The notes below the pieces were generated by a model. That model was not told where the DNA came from and searched no databases. It saw only the letters and a program-made list of their open reading frames with translations. The position numbers and the translations under genes were made by a program. Below, piece after piece: positions 1 to 7,716 of a stretch of DNA of 64,000 nucleotides. The stretch comes from a virus, in IMG/VR virus record IMGVR_UViG_3300007513_002727, positions 28,943 through 92,942 of that record; one strand, written 5' to 3'. The stretch's first letter is position 1; each line of letters opens with the position of its first letter.

Positions 1-2
1 CA

Positions 3-587
3 TACAAAGATGTATCAGGTTCTGCTAAATTTACAGCAGACGAAACAGCACAATTTTACAACAGTATTGAAAAGTTAGAAGCACTACTTAATAATATACC
101 TCGTGACTTATCAAGTTTATTAGGACAGAACAATGACTTTGTTGGCTACTTCCAACTATATATTAATGCAATGGTCAAGCAAGGACAACTACCAACCAAT
201 GTAAATCAATTCTTGCAAGGTTTCAAACAGTTCTATATAGATAGAATGCAACAACAAATTGCAGGATTAAAAGCACAAAAGGCTTTAGCACTAAGACAAG
301 ACAAAATAAAAAATATGCCTGCATTTTTAAACAGAACCAAAAAGCCATTACAAGCGATGCTAACATTTTATAAAGCAGTACAACAAATGAAAGGCTTTAT
401 ACTTAAAAAAATGAATCAAGCAATGACCATAGGATCATTTGCACAAACAGATAATGGATTAGAAGTTACAGATCCAGAAGGATTCGTTGCTGTTGACAAG
501 GCTGGTAATGCTGTTAAACTTGTAGATAGATTAGGATTCTCAAGAAGAAACTTGACTGCTATCAAAAAATTCCAAAAAACTAATTAA
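3..587 (+). CDS. Phage protein, left end cut by window (DUF6267-like)
   Basis: The reading frame is open to the left window edge; 194 residues are visible and the true start lies outside. The C-terminal half is helical, rich in Lys and Gln, and ends in a stretch reading GFVAVDKAGNAVKLVDRLGF. From memory this resembles a conserved protein of T4-like cyanophages (DUF6267), which has no established function. It overlaps the 3' end of the convergent glycosyltransferase gene by 48 bp. Identity of the family is tentative. Confidence 0.6.
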   Translation, partial: YKDVSGSAKFTADETAQFYNSIEKLEALLNNIPRDLSSLLGQNNDFVGYFQLYINAMVKQGQLPTNVNQFLQGFKQFYIDRMQQQIAGLKAQKALALRQDKIKNMPAFLNRTKKPLQAMLTFYKAVQQMKGFILKKMNQAMTIGSFAQTDNGLEVTDPEGFVAVDKAGNAVKLVDRLGFSRRNLTAIKKFQKTN

Positions 588-1631
588 AGTTTTATTAATT
601 TGTTCACTTAACTTTTCTTTATTAAAAAACGTATCATAATTATGTTGTCTTAAAGCAATTGTCTGACGATATATATCGCTCCAGTCTTTTGTTTTTAAAT
701 CTTTACACAAAGAAACAATAGCATTTATTTTTTTATCTCTATCATTTTCTAAATCATATGATTCATCAAAGTAAGAACCAAATGTTTTAAAACCCATCTC
801 TCTTAATTTTTGTAGATACAAATAATTACCATGCACAACAAATACGTGTTGAGCTATAATAGGTTTCCATATTTTTTCTGTCATAAAAACTTCGTAATCA
901 TTATCGTTAGTTTCAGAAACTATTGAACAAACTGTATCAACATATGGTTGTTCAGTTATATCTTGATCCAGCCCCCACTTTGGATAGTCTTCTGGTTTTA
1001 CCCATGGTAGTTCATGTTCTTGTGTTAATCTAACTGGATTATCTAATCCTAAAAAAGTATATAAACTATTTGATAATATGTTTTCTTTTAACAATTTATT
1101 ATATAATTTAACTCTATGTTCTCTTGGTTGCTTATTCAAATATAAAAAATCATTTTTCTTATACCAGTAGCTACCAAAATGATCATGAGTAAATTTAAAC
1201 GTATGATTTAAATGCTTATGGTACATATAACTCCAGAACCAAGATACATCGCCAGTCCATATATGATGAGGATAAGGTATGTCTACTTCTTTCATTTTTT
1301 CACCAGTAACAAATATTTGAGATTTTATATTATCTAACGATTCCCACGGATTAGCTAATACAAATTTAAAACCTTGTTGATGCAAAAGTTCTAATCTATT
1401 AATTAAATCATTTTTATAACCACTATTGTCTAGAACTCTATTATTGTGTATTCTCATATCAATAAGTGCAAACTTTCTATCGTATTGTTCTAAATCATAA
1501 TTGTGTAAAGTGTAATACTCTCCTGTGTATTCAAATATTTGATCAGGTATGGAATGCGTATCAATAAACTGCTCGTATGTTTGATGAGCACCTGTTTTCA
1601 TTAAATCAGTTAGAAAGAAATTACGTTGCAT
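540..1631 (-). CDS. GT10-like (fucosyltransferase-type) glycosyltransferase
   Basis: A 363-residue protein whose C-terminal half carries the acceptor/donor signature of GT10 fucosyltransferase-like enzymes: FMTEKIWKPI at about 249-258 and GFKTFGSYFDESYD at about 280-293. These enzymes transfer a sugar from a nucleotide sugar to a glycan in the cytoplasm. It is the only reverse-strand gene among forward virion-type genes, which suggests a separately acquired and separately regulated cargo gene. Possible targets are virion proteins or host surface glycans. Donor and acceptor cannot be read from sequence. Confidence 0.7.
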   Translation of the reverse strand: MQRNFFLTDLMKTGAHQTYEQFIDTHSIPDQIFEYTGEYYTLHNYDLEQYDRKFALIDMRIHNNRVLDNSGYKNDLINRLELLHQQGFKFVLANPWESLDNIKSQIFVTGEKMKEVDIPYPHHIWTGDVSWFWSYMYHKHLNHTFKFTHDHFGSYWYKKNDFLYLNKQPREHRVKLYNKLLKENILSNSLYTFLGLDNPVRLTQEHELPWVKPEDYPKWGLDQDITEQPYVDTVCSIVSETNDNDYEVFMTEKIWKPIIAQHVFVVHGNYLYLQKLREMGFKTFGSYFDESYDLENDRDKKINAIVSLCKDLKTKDWSDIYRQTIALRQHNYDTFFNKEKLSEQINKTLISFLEFFDSSQVSS

Positions 1632-1636
1632 ATACC

Positions 1637-1644
1637 TATAAATA
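1637..1644 (+). promoter_or_regulatory. T4-type late promoter box TATAAATA
   Basis: A perfect match to the T4 late-promoter consensus. It lies 5 nt before the ATG at 1650, so a transcript started at the usual distance would begin at or near that start codon. Confidence 0.6.
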
Positions 1645-1649
1645 TGAGT

Positions 1650-2504
1650 ATGTTAACACCCTTTTTACAGTATGTATCTGAAGCAAGAATAGTAAGACGA
1701 CAAAGCGACCTACAAAGATATACATTTCAGGAAATTACCGAACGTATATATCTTAGTTTTCTTACACTATCACTATTAAAAAACTTTAAACAAACAGCAG
1801 GATTTGTCAAATCATATGGAACGAATACTCTATCATATGGTGAATTTACTAAAGTACGAGGCACAGCGAATGACCTTCATAATATGTTGGCAATAGTAGC
1901 AGGTGATCCAAGTGTAGTTGAAAAACTTGCAAATAAAAACCAAGCTATGGCACTAAGACAAAGACAGAGCGTACCAGTATTAGCAATACGAAGATACCTT
2001 AGAAGTTTTAGCAAAGACTATGAATTTTTAACACAATTAGAATCAGCACTAGGTATTAACAATATGGATTATAAAAATTTAAGAAGAGCAATTAGTGACT
2101 ATCCTAGTTTAGATTCAAAAAGAAAACAATATACTGCAACAAGATTACTACAAGCACTAAAGGCTAAACTATCAGGTACTGACTTACAAAGACAAGCACA
2201 AATATTTGCTGACAAACAACATCTTGAATTAGATGATGTAGTAGATGCTGAACGAACAGTTCCAGGAAAAGAATTAACATCAAATGAACTAGTTGGATAC
2301 AGATTACTAGTCGGACCAAGTAATGTTAGACGTGCTAAAATTGCCGCTGATATGATACGTCAAGGTCGTGCAGTTCCTGCTCCTGTTATGTCTTCTTTCG
2401 CTCCTATAGTTAAAATGATCGATGATATAGTAAAAGGCGGTTACACATACGTTAGACTTGTACAATCTATTCATGACCGAGCAAAAACGAAGACCAAAAA
2501 ATAG
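1650..2504 (+). CDS. Conserved-type phage protein, unknown function
   Basis: A 284-residue basic helical protein that I do not recognise. The ATG at 1650 is chosen because it sits 5 nt after a perfect TATAAATA box, the same spacing as at other late genes here; the in-frame ATG at 1644 overlaps the box. No Shine-Dalgarno motif precedes either. No signal peptide or membrane segment is visible. Its place among virion-type genes suggests a structural or assembly role, which is inference. Confidence 0.7.
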   Translation: MLTPFLQYVSEARIVRRQSDLQRYTFQEITERIYLSFLTLSLLKNFKQTAGFVKSYGTNTLSYGEFTKVRGTANDLHNMLAIVAGDPSVVEKLANKNQAMALRQRQSVPVLAIRRYLRSFSKDYEFLTQLESALGINNMDYKNLRRAISDYPSLDSKRKQYTATRLLQALKAKLSGTDLQRQAQIFADKQHLELDDVVDAERTVPGKELTSNELVGYRLLVGPSNVRRAKIAADMIRQGRAVPAPVMSSFAPIVKMIDDIVKGGYTYVRLVQSIHDRAKTKTKK

Positions 2505-2622
2505 AACTTATTGTTTTAGATGTGCCTGTGATCCACATTGTGATAAAGACTGCAAAAATTGTGAAAAGTGTGATACTTGTGACTGTCCAAAATGTTTGCA
2601 GAGATTTGCTGTAGATAGCTGA
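2473..2622 (+). CDS. 49-aa cysteine-rich mini-protein (likely metal-binding)
   Basis: A short frame from ATG 2473 to TGA 2622, overlapping the end of the preceding gene by 32 bp. It encodes 49 residues with ten cysteines at 14, 17, 19, 23, 27, 30, 33, 36, 38 and 41, mostly as CxxC pairs, plus His22. A basic N-terminus (QKRRPKNR) precedes the cysteine block. The spacing suggests one or two zinc or Fe-S sites, though no named zinc-finger family is recognised. The regular cysteine spacing would be unlikely by chance. Confidence 0.65.
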   Translation: MTEQKRRPKNRTYCFRCACDPHCDKDCKNCEKCDTCDCPKCLQRFAVDS

Positions 2623-2629
2623 GTAAATA
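2623..2629 (+). promoter_or_regulatory. Late-promoter-like GTAAATA
   Basis: Late-promoter core TAAATA placed 6 nt before the ATG at 2636, without an intervening ribosome binding site. Confidence 0.4.
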
Positions 2630-2635
2630 TAGTAC

Positions 2636-3013
2636 ATGGCAACACCAAATAACTTTAAAATAACTAATTCAATTGGAAGTACTGATAACTTTGCAGGTCC
2701 TGACGTACAATTCTTTTATATTACATTAATAACAGCAGATGGTAGTACAGTTTTAGATGTACGTACAGAATTAGGTTACAACGAAACACTTCATAATTTA
2801 CAACGAACTATTTTACAAAGAGGTACTATATTATACCAAAGAGTTGAAAACGCCGCTACTGGTAGATTAGATATTTGTATGGAAAGACCTGGTTGGACAG
2901 CGGCAACACTTCAAACAGCAATAAGAGATATGGGTACAAGTGTTGGTACTAATACTAAAGACGTTTCTATGTCTACAGTAACCGAGACTGAACTAAAATT
3001 AGACAACTCATAA
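2636..3013 (+). CDS. Small virion-type protein, member of a local paralog family
   Basis: 125 residues, beta/alpha with a C-terminal AATLQTAIRDMG segment that recurs as AIQTAIRGL and TLQTALRAV in the proteins at 3743 and 4190. The four genes between 2636 and 5167 therefore look like diverged copies. Small abundant proteins in this setting are often head-decoration or tail-tube type, but I cannot assign a fold. It is preceded by a late-type box and no Shine-Dalgarno motif. Confidence 0.7.
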   Translation: MATPNNFKITNSIGSTDNFAGPDVQFFYITLITADGSTVLDVRTELGYNETLHNLQRTILQRGTILYQRVENAATGRLDICMERPGWTAATLQTAIRDMGTSVGTNTKDVSMSTVTETELKLDNS

Positions 3014-3021
3014 TATCCTAA

Positions 3022-3028
3022 TTAAATA
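3022..3028 (+). promoter_or_regulatory. Late-promoter-like TTAAATA
   Basis: TAAATA core 6 nt before the ATG at 3035; same spacing as at 2623-2629. Confidence 0.4.
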
Positions 3029-3034
3029 ACTTTA

Positions 3035-3646
3035 ATGTATCCTACAAATTATAGTTTTTGGGTGGCGTATAAACAACACCAATACAATCCTACCTTTCTC
3101 AAAGATGCTGGACCAGGTCAAGAACCACAAAGAGAAACTGCACTCAAATATGTAAAAAAATGGAATACTTGTATAGATGTTGGAAGTCAATTTGGTTTTT
3201 GGACACGACCATTACTAAAAAAATTTAAAACAGTACACTGTTTTGAACCTAATCCTTTATTTCGTGAATGCTTTTTAAAAAATATACCATTAGATAATGT
3301 AACACTACATCCATATGGATTATCTAATAATGAACACACAGCATATCAAAGTAAAGATGGTCAAGTATTAAGTATGAAAGAAGGGTCTGTACAATGCAAA
3401 ACACTTGATAGTTTCAAATTCAGTAATGTTGATTTTATTAAAATTGATGTTGATGGTTTTGAACATCAAGTTTTAATAGGTGCAAAACAGACAATTAAAA
3501 AGTTTAATCCAGTTATAAACATCGAAATGAAAAAAATGAAAAGATCTTTAACTGTTTTTAATTGTACTAATTTTTTAAAGAAAAGAGGCTATAGAATGGC
3601 CAAACGAGTCAAATCCGACGAGGTATGGGTTAAAAAAGTAATATAA
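3035..3646 (+). CDS. FkbM-family SAM-dependent methyltransferase
   Basis: 203 residues with the FkbM pattern: the SAM-binding CIDVGSQFGFWT at about 46-57, an acidic loop HCFEPNPL, and the late motif FIKIDVDGFEHQVLIGA at about 135-151. FkbM enzymes methylate hydroxyl groups on sugars or polyketides, and they are common cargo genes in marine phages, where they are thought to act on glycans. It sits between paralogous virion-type genes and starts just after a late-type box. The substrate is unknown. Confidence 0.85.
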   Translation: MYPTNYSFWVAYKQHQYNPTFLKDAGPGQEPQRETALKYVKKWNTCIDVGSQFGFWTRPLLKKFKTVHCFEPNPLFRECFLKNIPLDNVTLHPYGLSNNEHTAYQSKDGQVLSMKEGSVQCKTLDSFKFSNVDFIKIDVDGFEHQVLIGAKQTIKKFNPVINIEMKKMKRSLTVFNCTNFLKKRGYRMAKRVKSDEVWVKKVI

Positions 3647-3670
3647 CTACTAAATTTACCAAACCATTTA

Positions 3671-3677
3671 CTAAATA
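3671..3677 (+). promoter_or_regulatory. Late-promoter-like CTAAATA
   Basis: CTAAATA, the form typical of T4-like cyanophage late promoters. It is followed by a roughly 65-nt leader that contains a hairpin and then a strong ribosome binding site. Confidence 0.5.
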
Positions 3678-3686
3678 GAAACATAC

Positions 3687-3705
3687 AGTCACCTGAGCGG
3701 TGACT
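3687..3705 (+). promoter_or_regulatory. Leader hairpin upstream of the 3743 gene
   Basis: AGTCACC, loop TGAGC, GGTGACT: a perfect 7-bp stem close to the predicted transcript start. It lacks a U-tract, so it is more likely an mRNA 5'-stabilising hairpin than a terminator. Confidence 0.55.
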
Positions 3706-3742
3706 AAAGCCAAATAATCAGAGAATATAAGGAGGATTAAAA

Positions 3743-4162
3743 ATGGCATACGACAGCACAATACCAGCAGGCGGTCCAGGAAACTTTGTATCACCAAATC
3801 TTGCTATAGAGCATGAAGGGGTAAGAGTTGACTTTATCACTGTTGATTATATAAATGCGATGAACGGTGAGGTAACACACTCATTAGCATCGGCAAACAC
3901 AGCGGGTCTTAAATTAGCTATAGAAGCAATCCAAAACCAAGGAGTAAACGTCCTAGGTTCAGGTGCTTTAGGTAATTCAAACACTGAACAAACTTACATG
4001 GTAAGAGCGGACAGTTTAGACACGATTAGTTCAACTACAACGGTAGCGGCAATCCAAACGGCAATTAGAGGATTGGACGCCCTAACACCTGACAAAGTAA
4101 CAGCAACTATATCTTCAGCAACAGCGGCTGACAGAGATATGTCTGATACTCAGGTAGCATAA
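3743..4162 (+). CDS. Virion-type protein, paralog family copy 2
   Basis: 139 residues, Ala/Thr/Ser-rich and acidic, with a strong GGAGG ribosome binding site at about 3731. It is clearly related to the next gene: DFITVDYINAMNGE against DFVDDMSGQ, and VLGSGALGNSNTEQTYMV against VGAGPLHNSDTEKTYI. The hairpin leader, late promoter and strong binding site point to a highly expressed particle protein. The exact role (decoration, tube or fibre) is not visible. Confidence 0.75.
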   Translation: MAYDSTIPAGGPGNFVSPNLAIEHEGVRVDFITVDYINAMNGEVTHSLASANTAGLKLAIEAIQNQGVNVLGSGALGNSNTEQTYMVRADSLDTISSTTTVAAIQTAIRGLDALTPDKVTATISSATAADRDMSDTQVA

Positions 4163-4189
4163 TAATATAAGTTATAGGAGGAAACTAAA

Positions 4190-4603
4190 ATGGCTTATAC
4201 AGGATCAAGTGTTGCAGGTGGAGAAGGTAACGCAACTTTTCATGCAACAAGTAAATTAGATTTCTTAGGCAAAGAACTAGAAATCTTCACTGTTGACTTT
4301 GTTGACGACATGAGTGGACAAACAGCAAAAGACGCTGACCAGTACACTGCGGAACTTACTATAAGAAATTATGGTAATATCGTAGGTGCAGGCCCACTAC
4401 ATAACTCAGACACAGAAAAAACTTACATTTCTGAAGGTACTGATATGTATGTTGGGTCACCAGCAAGTGCAGGTGGAACATTCACGTTTACTGAAACAAC
4501 AGCATCAAGTTCAACAGCAACCCTACAAACAGCTCTTAGAGCAGTTTCGGGACAAAACGCATCAACAACAGCGACTAACAAGACGCTAGTAATTGGTACG
4601 TAA
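4190..4603 (+). CDS. Virion-type protein, paralog family copy 3
   Basis: 137 residues, compositionally like copy 2 and sharing its central GxGxLxNSxTExTY segment and the C-terminal TLQTALRAV segment. An AGGAGG site lies 7 nt before the ATG. It follows copy 2 by 27 bp, probably on the same transcript. It arose by tandem duplication, judged by motif order; function is inferred only as structural. Confidence 0.75.
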   Translation: MAYTGSSVAGGEGNATFHATSKLDFLGKELEIFTVDFVDDMSGQTAKDADQYTAELTIRNYGNIVGAGPLHNSDTEKTYISEGTDMYVGSPASAGGTFTFTETTASSSTATLQTALRAVSGQNASTTATNKTLVIGT

Positions 4604-4624
4604 TATTAGAAGGAGGAATAAATT

Positions 4625-5167
4625 ATGCCAGCAACAAGTAACAATACAGGCATTATGTCTAGAAGACAATCTTTCAATGGTAAAGGTTTAACTTTCATTG
4701 AAATGATCTTTGATGACGAAATAGCAACAACGGCTTCTAGTCCTGACACTAAAGACAGTGCTTTTGAAATTTGCAGTGAAATCATCCAAGAAAAAGGAAC
4801 TTTACTAGCAAAATCTTATTCATTAGGAAACAAATGTACTGAAAAAGATGCGGCGACGGCGGCTTCAATGACTGAAGACGAATTAATCGACGTATACACT
4901 TTCATAGTAGAGGGAACACCAGGTCAGTATAATACTGCAGACTCGGCTGGAGACATTAACATGGATCCAGGTCAAGCAGACAGTTCTGACCCAGGCGTTA
5001 TTGCAGATGCAGAAGCAGACATTGAAACAGAAATTCTAGCTAGACTTTCTGAAAACGACTCTGCGGCATCAGTTCACGTTGACGTTAGATATCTTCCAGC
5101 AGATGGAGTTACATCAGCAGGTGAAGAAATCATATACGGTGTGAACAGTGCTAGAGTTAATGGTTAA
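4625..5167 (+). CDS. Virion-type protein, paralog family copy 4 (longer, acidic)
   Basis: 180 residues with many Asp/Glu. The segment EIIQEKGTLLAKSYSLGNKCTEKD aligns by eye with the IQNQGVNVLGSGALGNSNTEQ region of copy 2, so this is probably the most diverged member of the family. The ribosome binding site is GAAGGAGG. A strong hairpin follows the stop codon and would end the transcript. Quoted segments are partial. Confidence 0.7.
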   Translation: MPATSNNTGIMSRRQSFNGKGLTFIEMIFDDEIATTASSPDTKDSAFEICSEIIQEKGTLLAKSYSLGNKCTEKDAATAASMTEDELIDVYTFIVEGTPGQYNTADSAGDINMDPGQADSSDPGVIADAEADIETEILARLSENDSAASVHVDVRYLPADGVTSAGEEIIYGVNSARVNG

Positions 5168-5193
5168 TAATTAACTACTAGAAATTAAATTAC

Positions 5194-5228
5194 CAAAAGG
5201 GCGGATCTTTTTTAGGTTCGCCCTTTTG
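5194..5228. terminator. Hairpin terminator after the virion-paralog array
   Basis: CAAAAGGGCG pairs with CGCCCTTTTG around a 15-nt loop (10-bp stem). The descending arm ends in TTTT, giving a short U-tract; read from the other strand it has the same form, so it may act in both directions. Confidence 0.75.
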
Positions 5229-5258
5229 TCACAATTAAATATCCAAAAGGAGTTTACA

Positions 5259-5498
5259 ATGGAAAAATTTGTAGTAGAGATATGTGTTGGAGATGAAATT
5301 GAAATTGGACGTTTTCATCTTGCTAAACAAAAAATAACAGAGATTAATTTAGACAAATGGGGTCATCCAATAGTAACTACTACTAGTGGTAGAAAAGTTG
5401 GACTATTTGCTAAAAGATTAAAGAAATTAATACCAGAAGAAGATATAAAACGAAATATAGCATTAGAAGATTACGTAGAAGAAGACAATAGAAAATAA
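5259..5498 (+). CDS. Small beta-rich protein, paralog of the gene at 25605
   Basis: 79 residues from the ATG at 5259, set by AAAAGGAG 8 nt upstream. The pattern VGDEIEIGRF...KITEI.LD.....VTTTSGRK is repeated in the 69-residue protein at 25605 (IGDKVEVGRF...KIKAIELD.....IITNKGAK). The compact beta-strand pattern resembles small SH3/KOW-like barrels, which is only a suggestion. It overlaps the next ATG by one base. Confidence 0.7.
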   Translation: MEKFVVEICVGDEIEIGRFHLAKQKITEINLDKWGHPIVTTTSGRKVGLFAKRLKKLIPEEDIKRNIALEDYVEEDNRK

Positions 5499-6133
5499 TG
5501 CCTACACCGTTAGAAAATACTCTATCTATAATTCTAGGTCCAGAAAATTATATGAGGGAAAAAGATCCCTACATATACGATATTCCAGAATCAAACCTAT
5601 GTTGGTTACATAACTGCGGATCAGCATCTAAATCTACATTAACATGGTTAAGAAGAGACTATGGTAATATGAAAAAAATGAAGCCTGACGAATTAAAAAC
5701 AAATGAAAAACCTGCTTTTGTTTTATTACATGAACCGGAGTATAGATGGTGGAATGGTGTAATAGAATGGGGAACAAATTTTGATGACTACGCATGGTTT
5801 AAAAATGAAAAAATAATGGAATGGTGGCCACACTTTGATAGATTTACACTAGCACCATGGGAACTTATTGAACAAACTAAAGTACAACATTACATAAAAG
5901 TTAGTCCAGACTTACCTGAAAAAATGGAAAATTTTTGCAGAGAACAAAACCTAAAATTATATGGTGAATTTCCGTATAAAAAACCTAGGTGGAGAACAGT
6001 TAAGTACATAGAGAGAATGGCAAAGGCTTTAAGGCCTGCGTTGGAAACTGAGATGAGAAGAAATCCAAAGTTAAGACAAAAGTTAGATGAGTATTTAGAA
6101 AAAGACTACGAGTATTACAATAAAGCAAAATAA
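5498..6133 (+). CDS. Sulfotransferase-like protein (tentative)
   Basis: 211 residues, rich in Trp and Tyr. The N-terminal WLHNCGSASKSTLTWL, at about 36-50, resembles the PAPS-binding loop of sulfotransferases, and the C-terminal KLDEYLEKDYEYYNK resembles the usual end of that family. If correct it would move sulfate from PAPS to a glycan or other acceptor. The middle of the protein gives no clear 3'-phosphate-binding motif, so the call is weak. It overlaps both neighbours by 1 bp. Confidence 0.4.
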   Translation: MPTPLENTLSIILGPENYMREKDPYIYDIPESNLCWLHNCGSASKSTLTWLRRDYGNMKKMKPDELKTNEKPAFVLLHEPEYRWWNGVIEWGTNFDDYAWFKNEKIMEWWPHFDRFTLAPWELIEQTKVQHYIKVSPDLPEKMENFCREQNLKLYGEFPYKKPRWRTVKYIERMAKALRPALETEMRRNPKLRQKLDEYLEKDYEYYNKAK

Positions 6134-6603
6134 TGTACGAATTTCGTGTCCACACACTTGTTGATATAACAGATAACGGAAACTTAAAAAAAGAATTTCC
6201 TTTTAAAACAACTGGAGGTGAAGTGGTTCATGACAAAAATACTTTAACCATTGCACGACATCAAAATTCTAACTTCAATACAATGATACAATTACTTCAA
6301 ATGAGAGGTAACATTACTTGGGAGTTACCGCCTATAAGAGTAAATGAAACTCTAGGAAATAGTGCATTTGGTACTGCTTATGAAGGCAAACACATATCAT
6401 GGCACTTTACATTTTTCTCAGAACAAACAGATGTTTATGGTGAACCACAACACCCAACCGCACAACTACTTGATGACTTTCATTTAGTACCTATATTAAA
6501 TTTTTGCAAGGAAACTGCAACTTTTCCAACAGCAACTTTTATAACACAAAATTCTGAAACAATAAACACGTACTTTTCGTACGCTGGAGAAATTAATAAA
6601 TAG
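6133..6603 (+). CDS. Phage protein of unknown function
   Basis: 156 residues, soluble, mostly beta by its alternating pattern (EFRVHTLVDITDNGN...). It starts in the stop codon of the preceding gene. I do not recognise the family. Neighbouring genes suggest a baseplate or tail accessory role; this is only inference from position. Confidence 0.65.
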   Translation: MYEFRVHTLVDITDNGNLKKEFPFKTTGGEVVHDKNTLTIARHQNSNFNTMIQLLQMRGNITWELPPIRVNETLGNSAFGTAYEGKHISWHFTFFSEQTDVYGEPQHPTAQLLDDFHLVPILNFCKETATFPTATFITQNSETINTYFSYAGEINK

Positions 6604-6612
6604 TAATGATTA

Positions 6613-6637
6613 AGGCAAACACAGGCAAACATAGGCA
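6613..6637 (+). repeat. Short 10-bp-period direct repeat
   Basis: AGGCAAACA at 6613-6621 and 6623-6631, then AGGCA at 6633, spaced by 10 bp directly before the ATG at 6646. The helical-turn spacing could suit a binding site, or it may be slippage. Confidence 0.5.
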
Positions 6638-6645
6638 GTTAAGGC

Positions 6646-6945
6646 ATGACACAGACAGAGTACCTAGCGGTAAAAAGAGATTTATTAAATTTAAAAAAAG
6701 AATTGGAATTTATGCCAACTGAGTTAGAAAAAACAAACCTAGAAGCACACGTTGACTTATGTAGCGAAAGATACAAAGGTCTACACGACAGATTGTCGGC
6801 GATTGAACTGCGACTAGGAAAAATGCACGATGATCAAGACAAGAATCACAAAGGTCAGACAAAAACAATTATAGCCACAGCAGGTACAGTAGTGGCAGGA
6901 TTATTATCAACAGTAGTTGTAATCCTAATGAAAATGCCTAGTTAA
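6646..6945 (+). CDS. Coiled-coil protein with C-terminal membrane segment (XhlA/holin-like)
   Basis: 99 residues: a heptad-patterned helix over about 1-65, a short basic hinge (DKNHKGQTK) and one hydrophobic segment over about 74-94 (IIATAGTVVAGLLSTVVVIL). This is the layout of XhlA-type haemolysin/holin accessory proteins and of some tail-associated anchors. It could be a lysis protein. No lysin gene lies beside it to strengthen that reading. Confidence 0.55.
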   Translation: MTQTEYLAVKRDLLNLKKELEFMPTELEKTNLEAHVDLCSERYKGLHDRLSAIELRLGKMHDDQDKNHKGQTKTIIATAGTVVAGLLSTVVVILMKMPS

Positions 6946-6977
6946 TATAACTACTTTAAACATCAATTACCAAATAT

Positions 6978-7214
6978 ATGTTCGTACAAATAGCACCCCA
7001 TGTAAAAGTATTCCTTACCAACACCCAAGTTGAATTTGTTAACAAATACAAGGATAAAGAATCATTTCGTAGCACAGATTTATTACCAGAAGAAGTGGAA
7101 ATTGCAAGAATACTAGGAGATAAAAGTATCTTCGTAAGAAAAAAACTTGACATTGGCATACAATACGCTTTAAATAGACGTATTAGATTTGTACAAAATG
7201 CCATTAAAAAATAA
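6978..7214 (+). CDS. Small hypothetical protein
   Basis: 78 residues, soluble and basic at the C-terminus. The central part (STDLLPEEVEIARILGDKSIFVRKKL) looks helical and might be a helix-turn-helix, but the motif is not clear enough to call. It overlaps the next gene, whose ATG is at 7198. Confidence 0.55.
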   Translation: MFVQIAPHVKVFLTNTQVEFVNKYKDKESFRSTDLLPEEVEIARILGDKSIFVRKKLDIGIQYALNRRIRFVQNAIKK

Positions 7215-7701
7215 ACAAGAATTAGTAAGACAAATTGAGGCTTATGGTCTTAAAAATAAACTTGCAGAATTAGCACGTAAAGAAGTAGCAAAAAAACCAT
7301 TCCGTCATTTACCCAAGCAGTTCTCTAAAGGGATCCTTATAGGAAACATAGCAATCGTACCTAAAAAGCATACAGGCACAAGATATGTCTACGTAATAGC
7401 AGACATGATTGGGGCAAAACTACTATATGAAGATATAAACTTAAAACAAACAGCAATTCTTGTGGCACACCATTTGGCAGATAGTAAAAATCCACCTAGG
7501 GAGGTATTGGAACACGACACACATTTTGCTTCACAACTGTTTAATATAACAAGTGCTAAAGGTATGATTAAAATGGCACAAAAAGAACGTAATAATAGTA
7601 TGGAAGAGATATATACACAGCGATTAGAAGATGCACACCGATTAGCCGATGAATATAAGGGTAAAATACAAGAAATATTCCAATCTACCTTTGGTGTTTA
7701 A
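7198..7701 (+). CDS. Phage protein of unknown function
   Basis: 167 residues from the ATG at 7198, inside the end of the preceding gene. The middle forms a small beta domain (ILIGNIAIVPKKHTGTRYVYVIADM) followed by a helical C-terminal half with HH and EHDTHFASQLFN. I do not recognise it. It is followed by a late-type box and the scaffold-like gene. Confidence 0.65.
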   Translation: MPLKNKQELVRQIEAYGLKNKLAELARKEVAKKPFRHLPKQFSKGILIGNIAIVPKKHTGTRYVYVIADMIGAKLLYEDINLKQTAILVAHHLADSKNPPREVLEHDTHFASQLFNITSAKGMIKMAQKERNNSMEEIYTQRLEDAHRLADEYKGKIQEIFQSTFGV

Positions 7702-7704
7702 TAA

Positions 7705-7711
7705 CTAAATA
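7705..7711 (+). promoter_or_regulatory. Late-promoter-like CTAAATA
   Basis: CTAAATA placed 5 nt before the ATG at 7717, with no ribosome binding site between, as at 1637 and 18127. Confidence 0.5.
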
Positions 7712-7716
7712 ACAAT

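Noticed and set aside
4386-4589. Gln-rich 67-aa frame
   Set aside because: Out-of-frame reading of the ACA/GCA-rich virion paralog gene.
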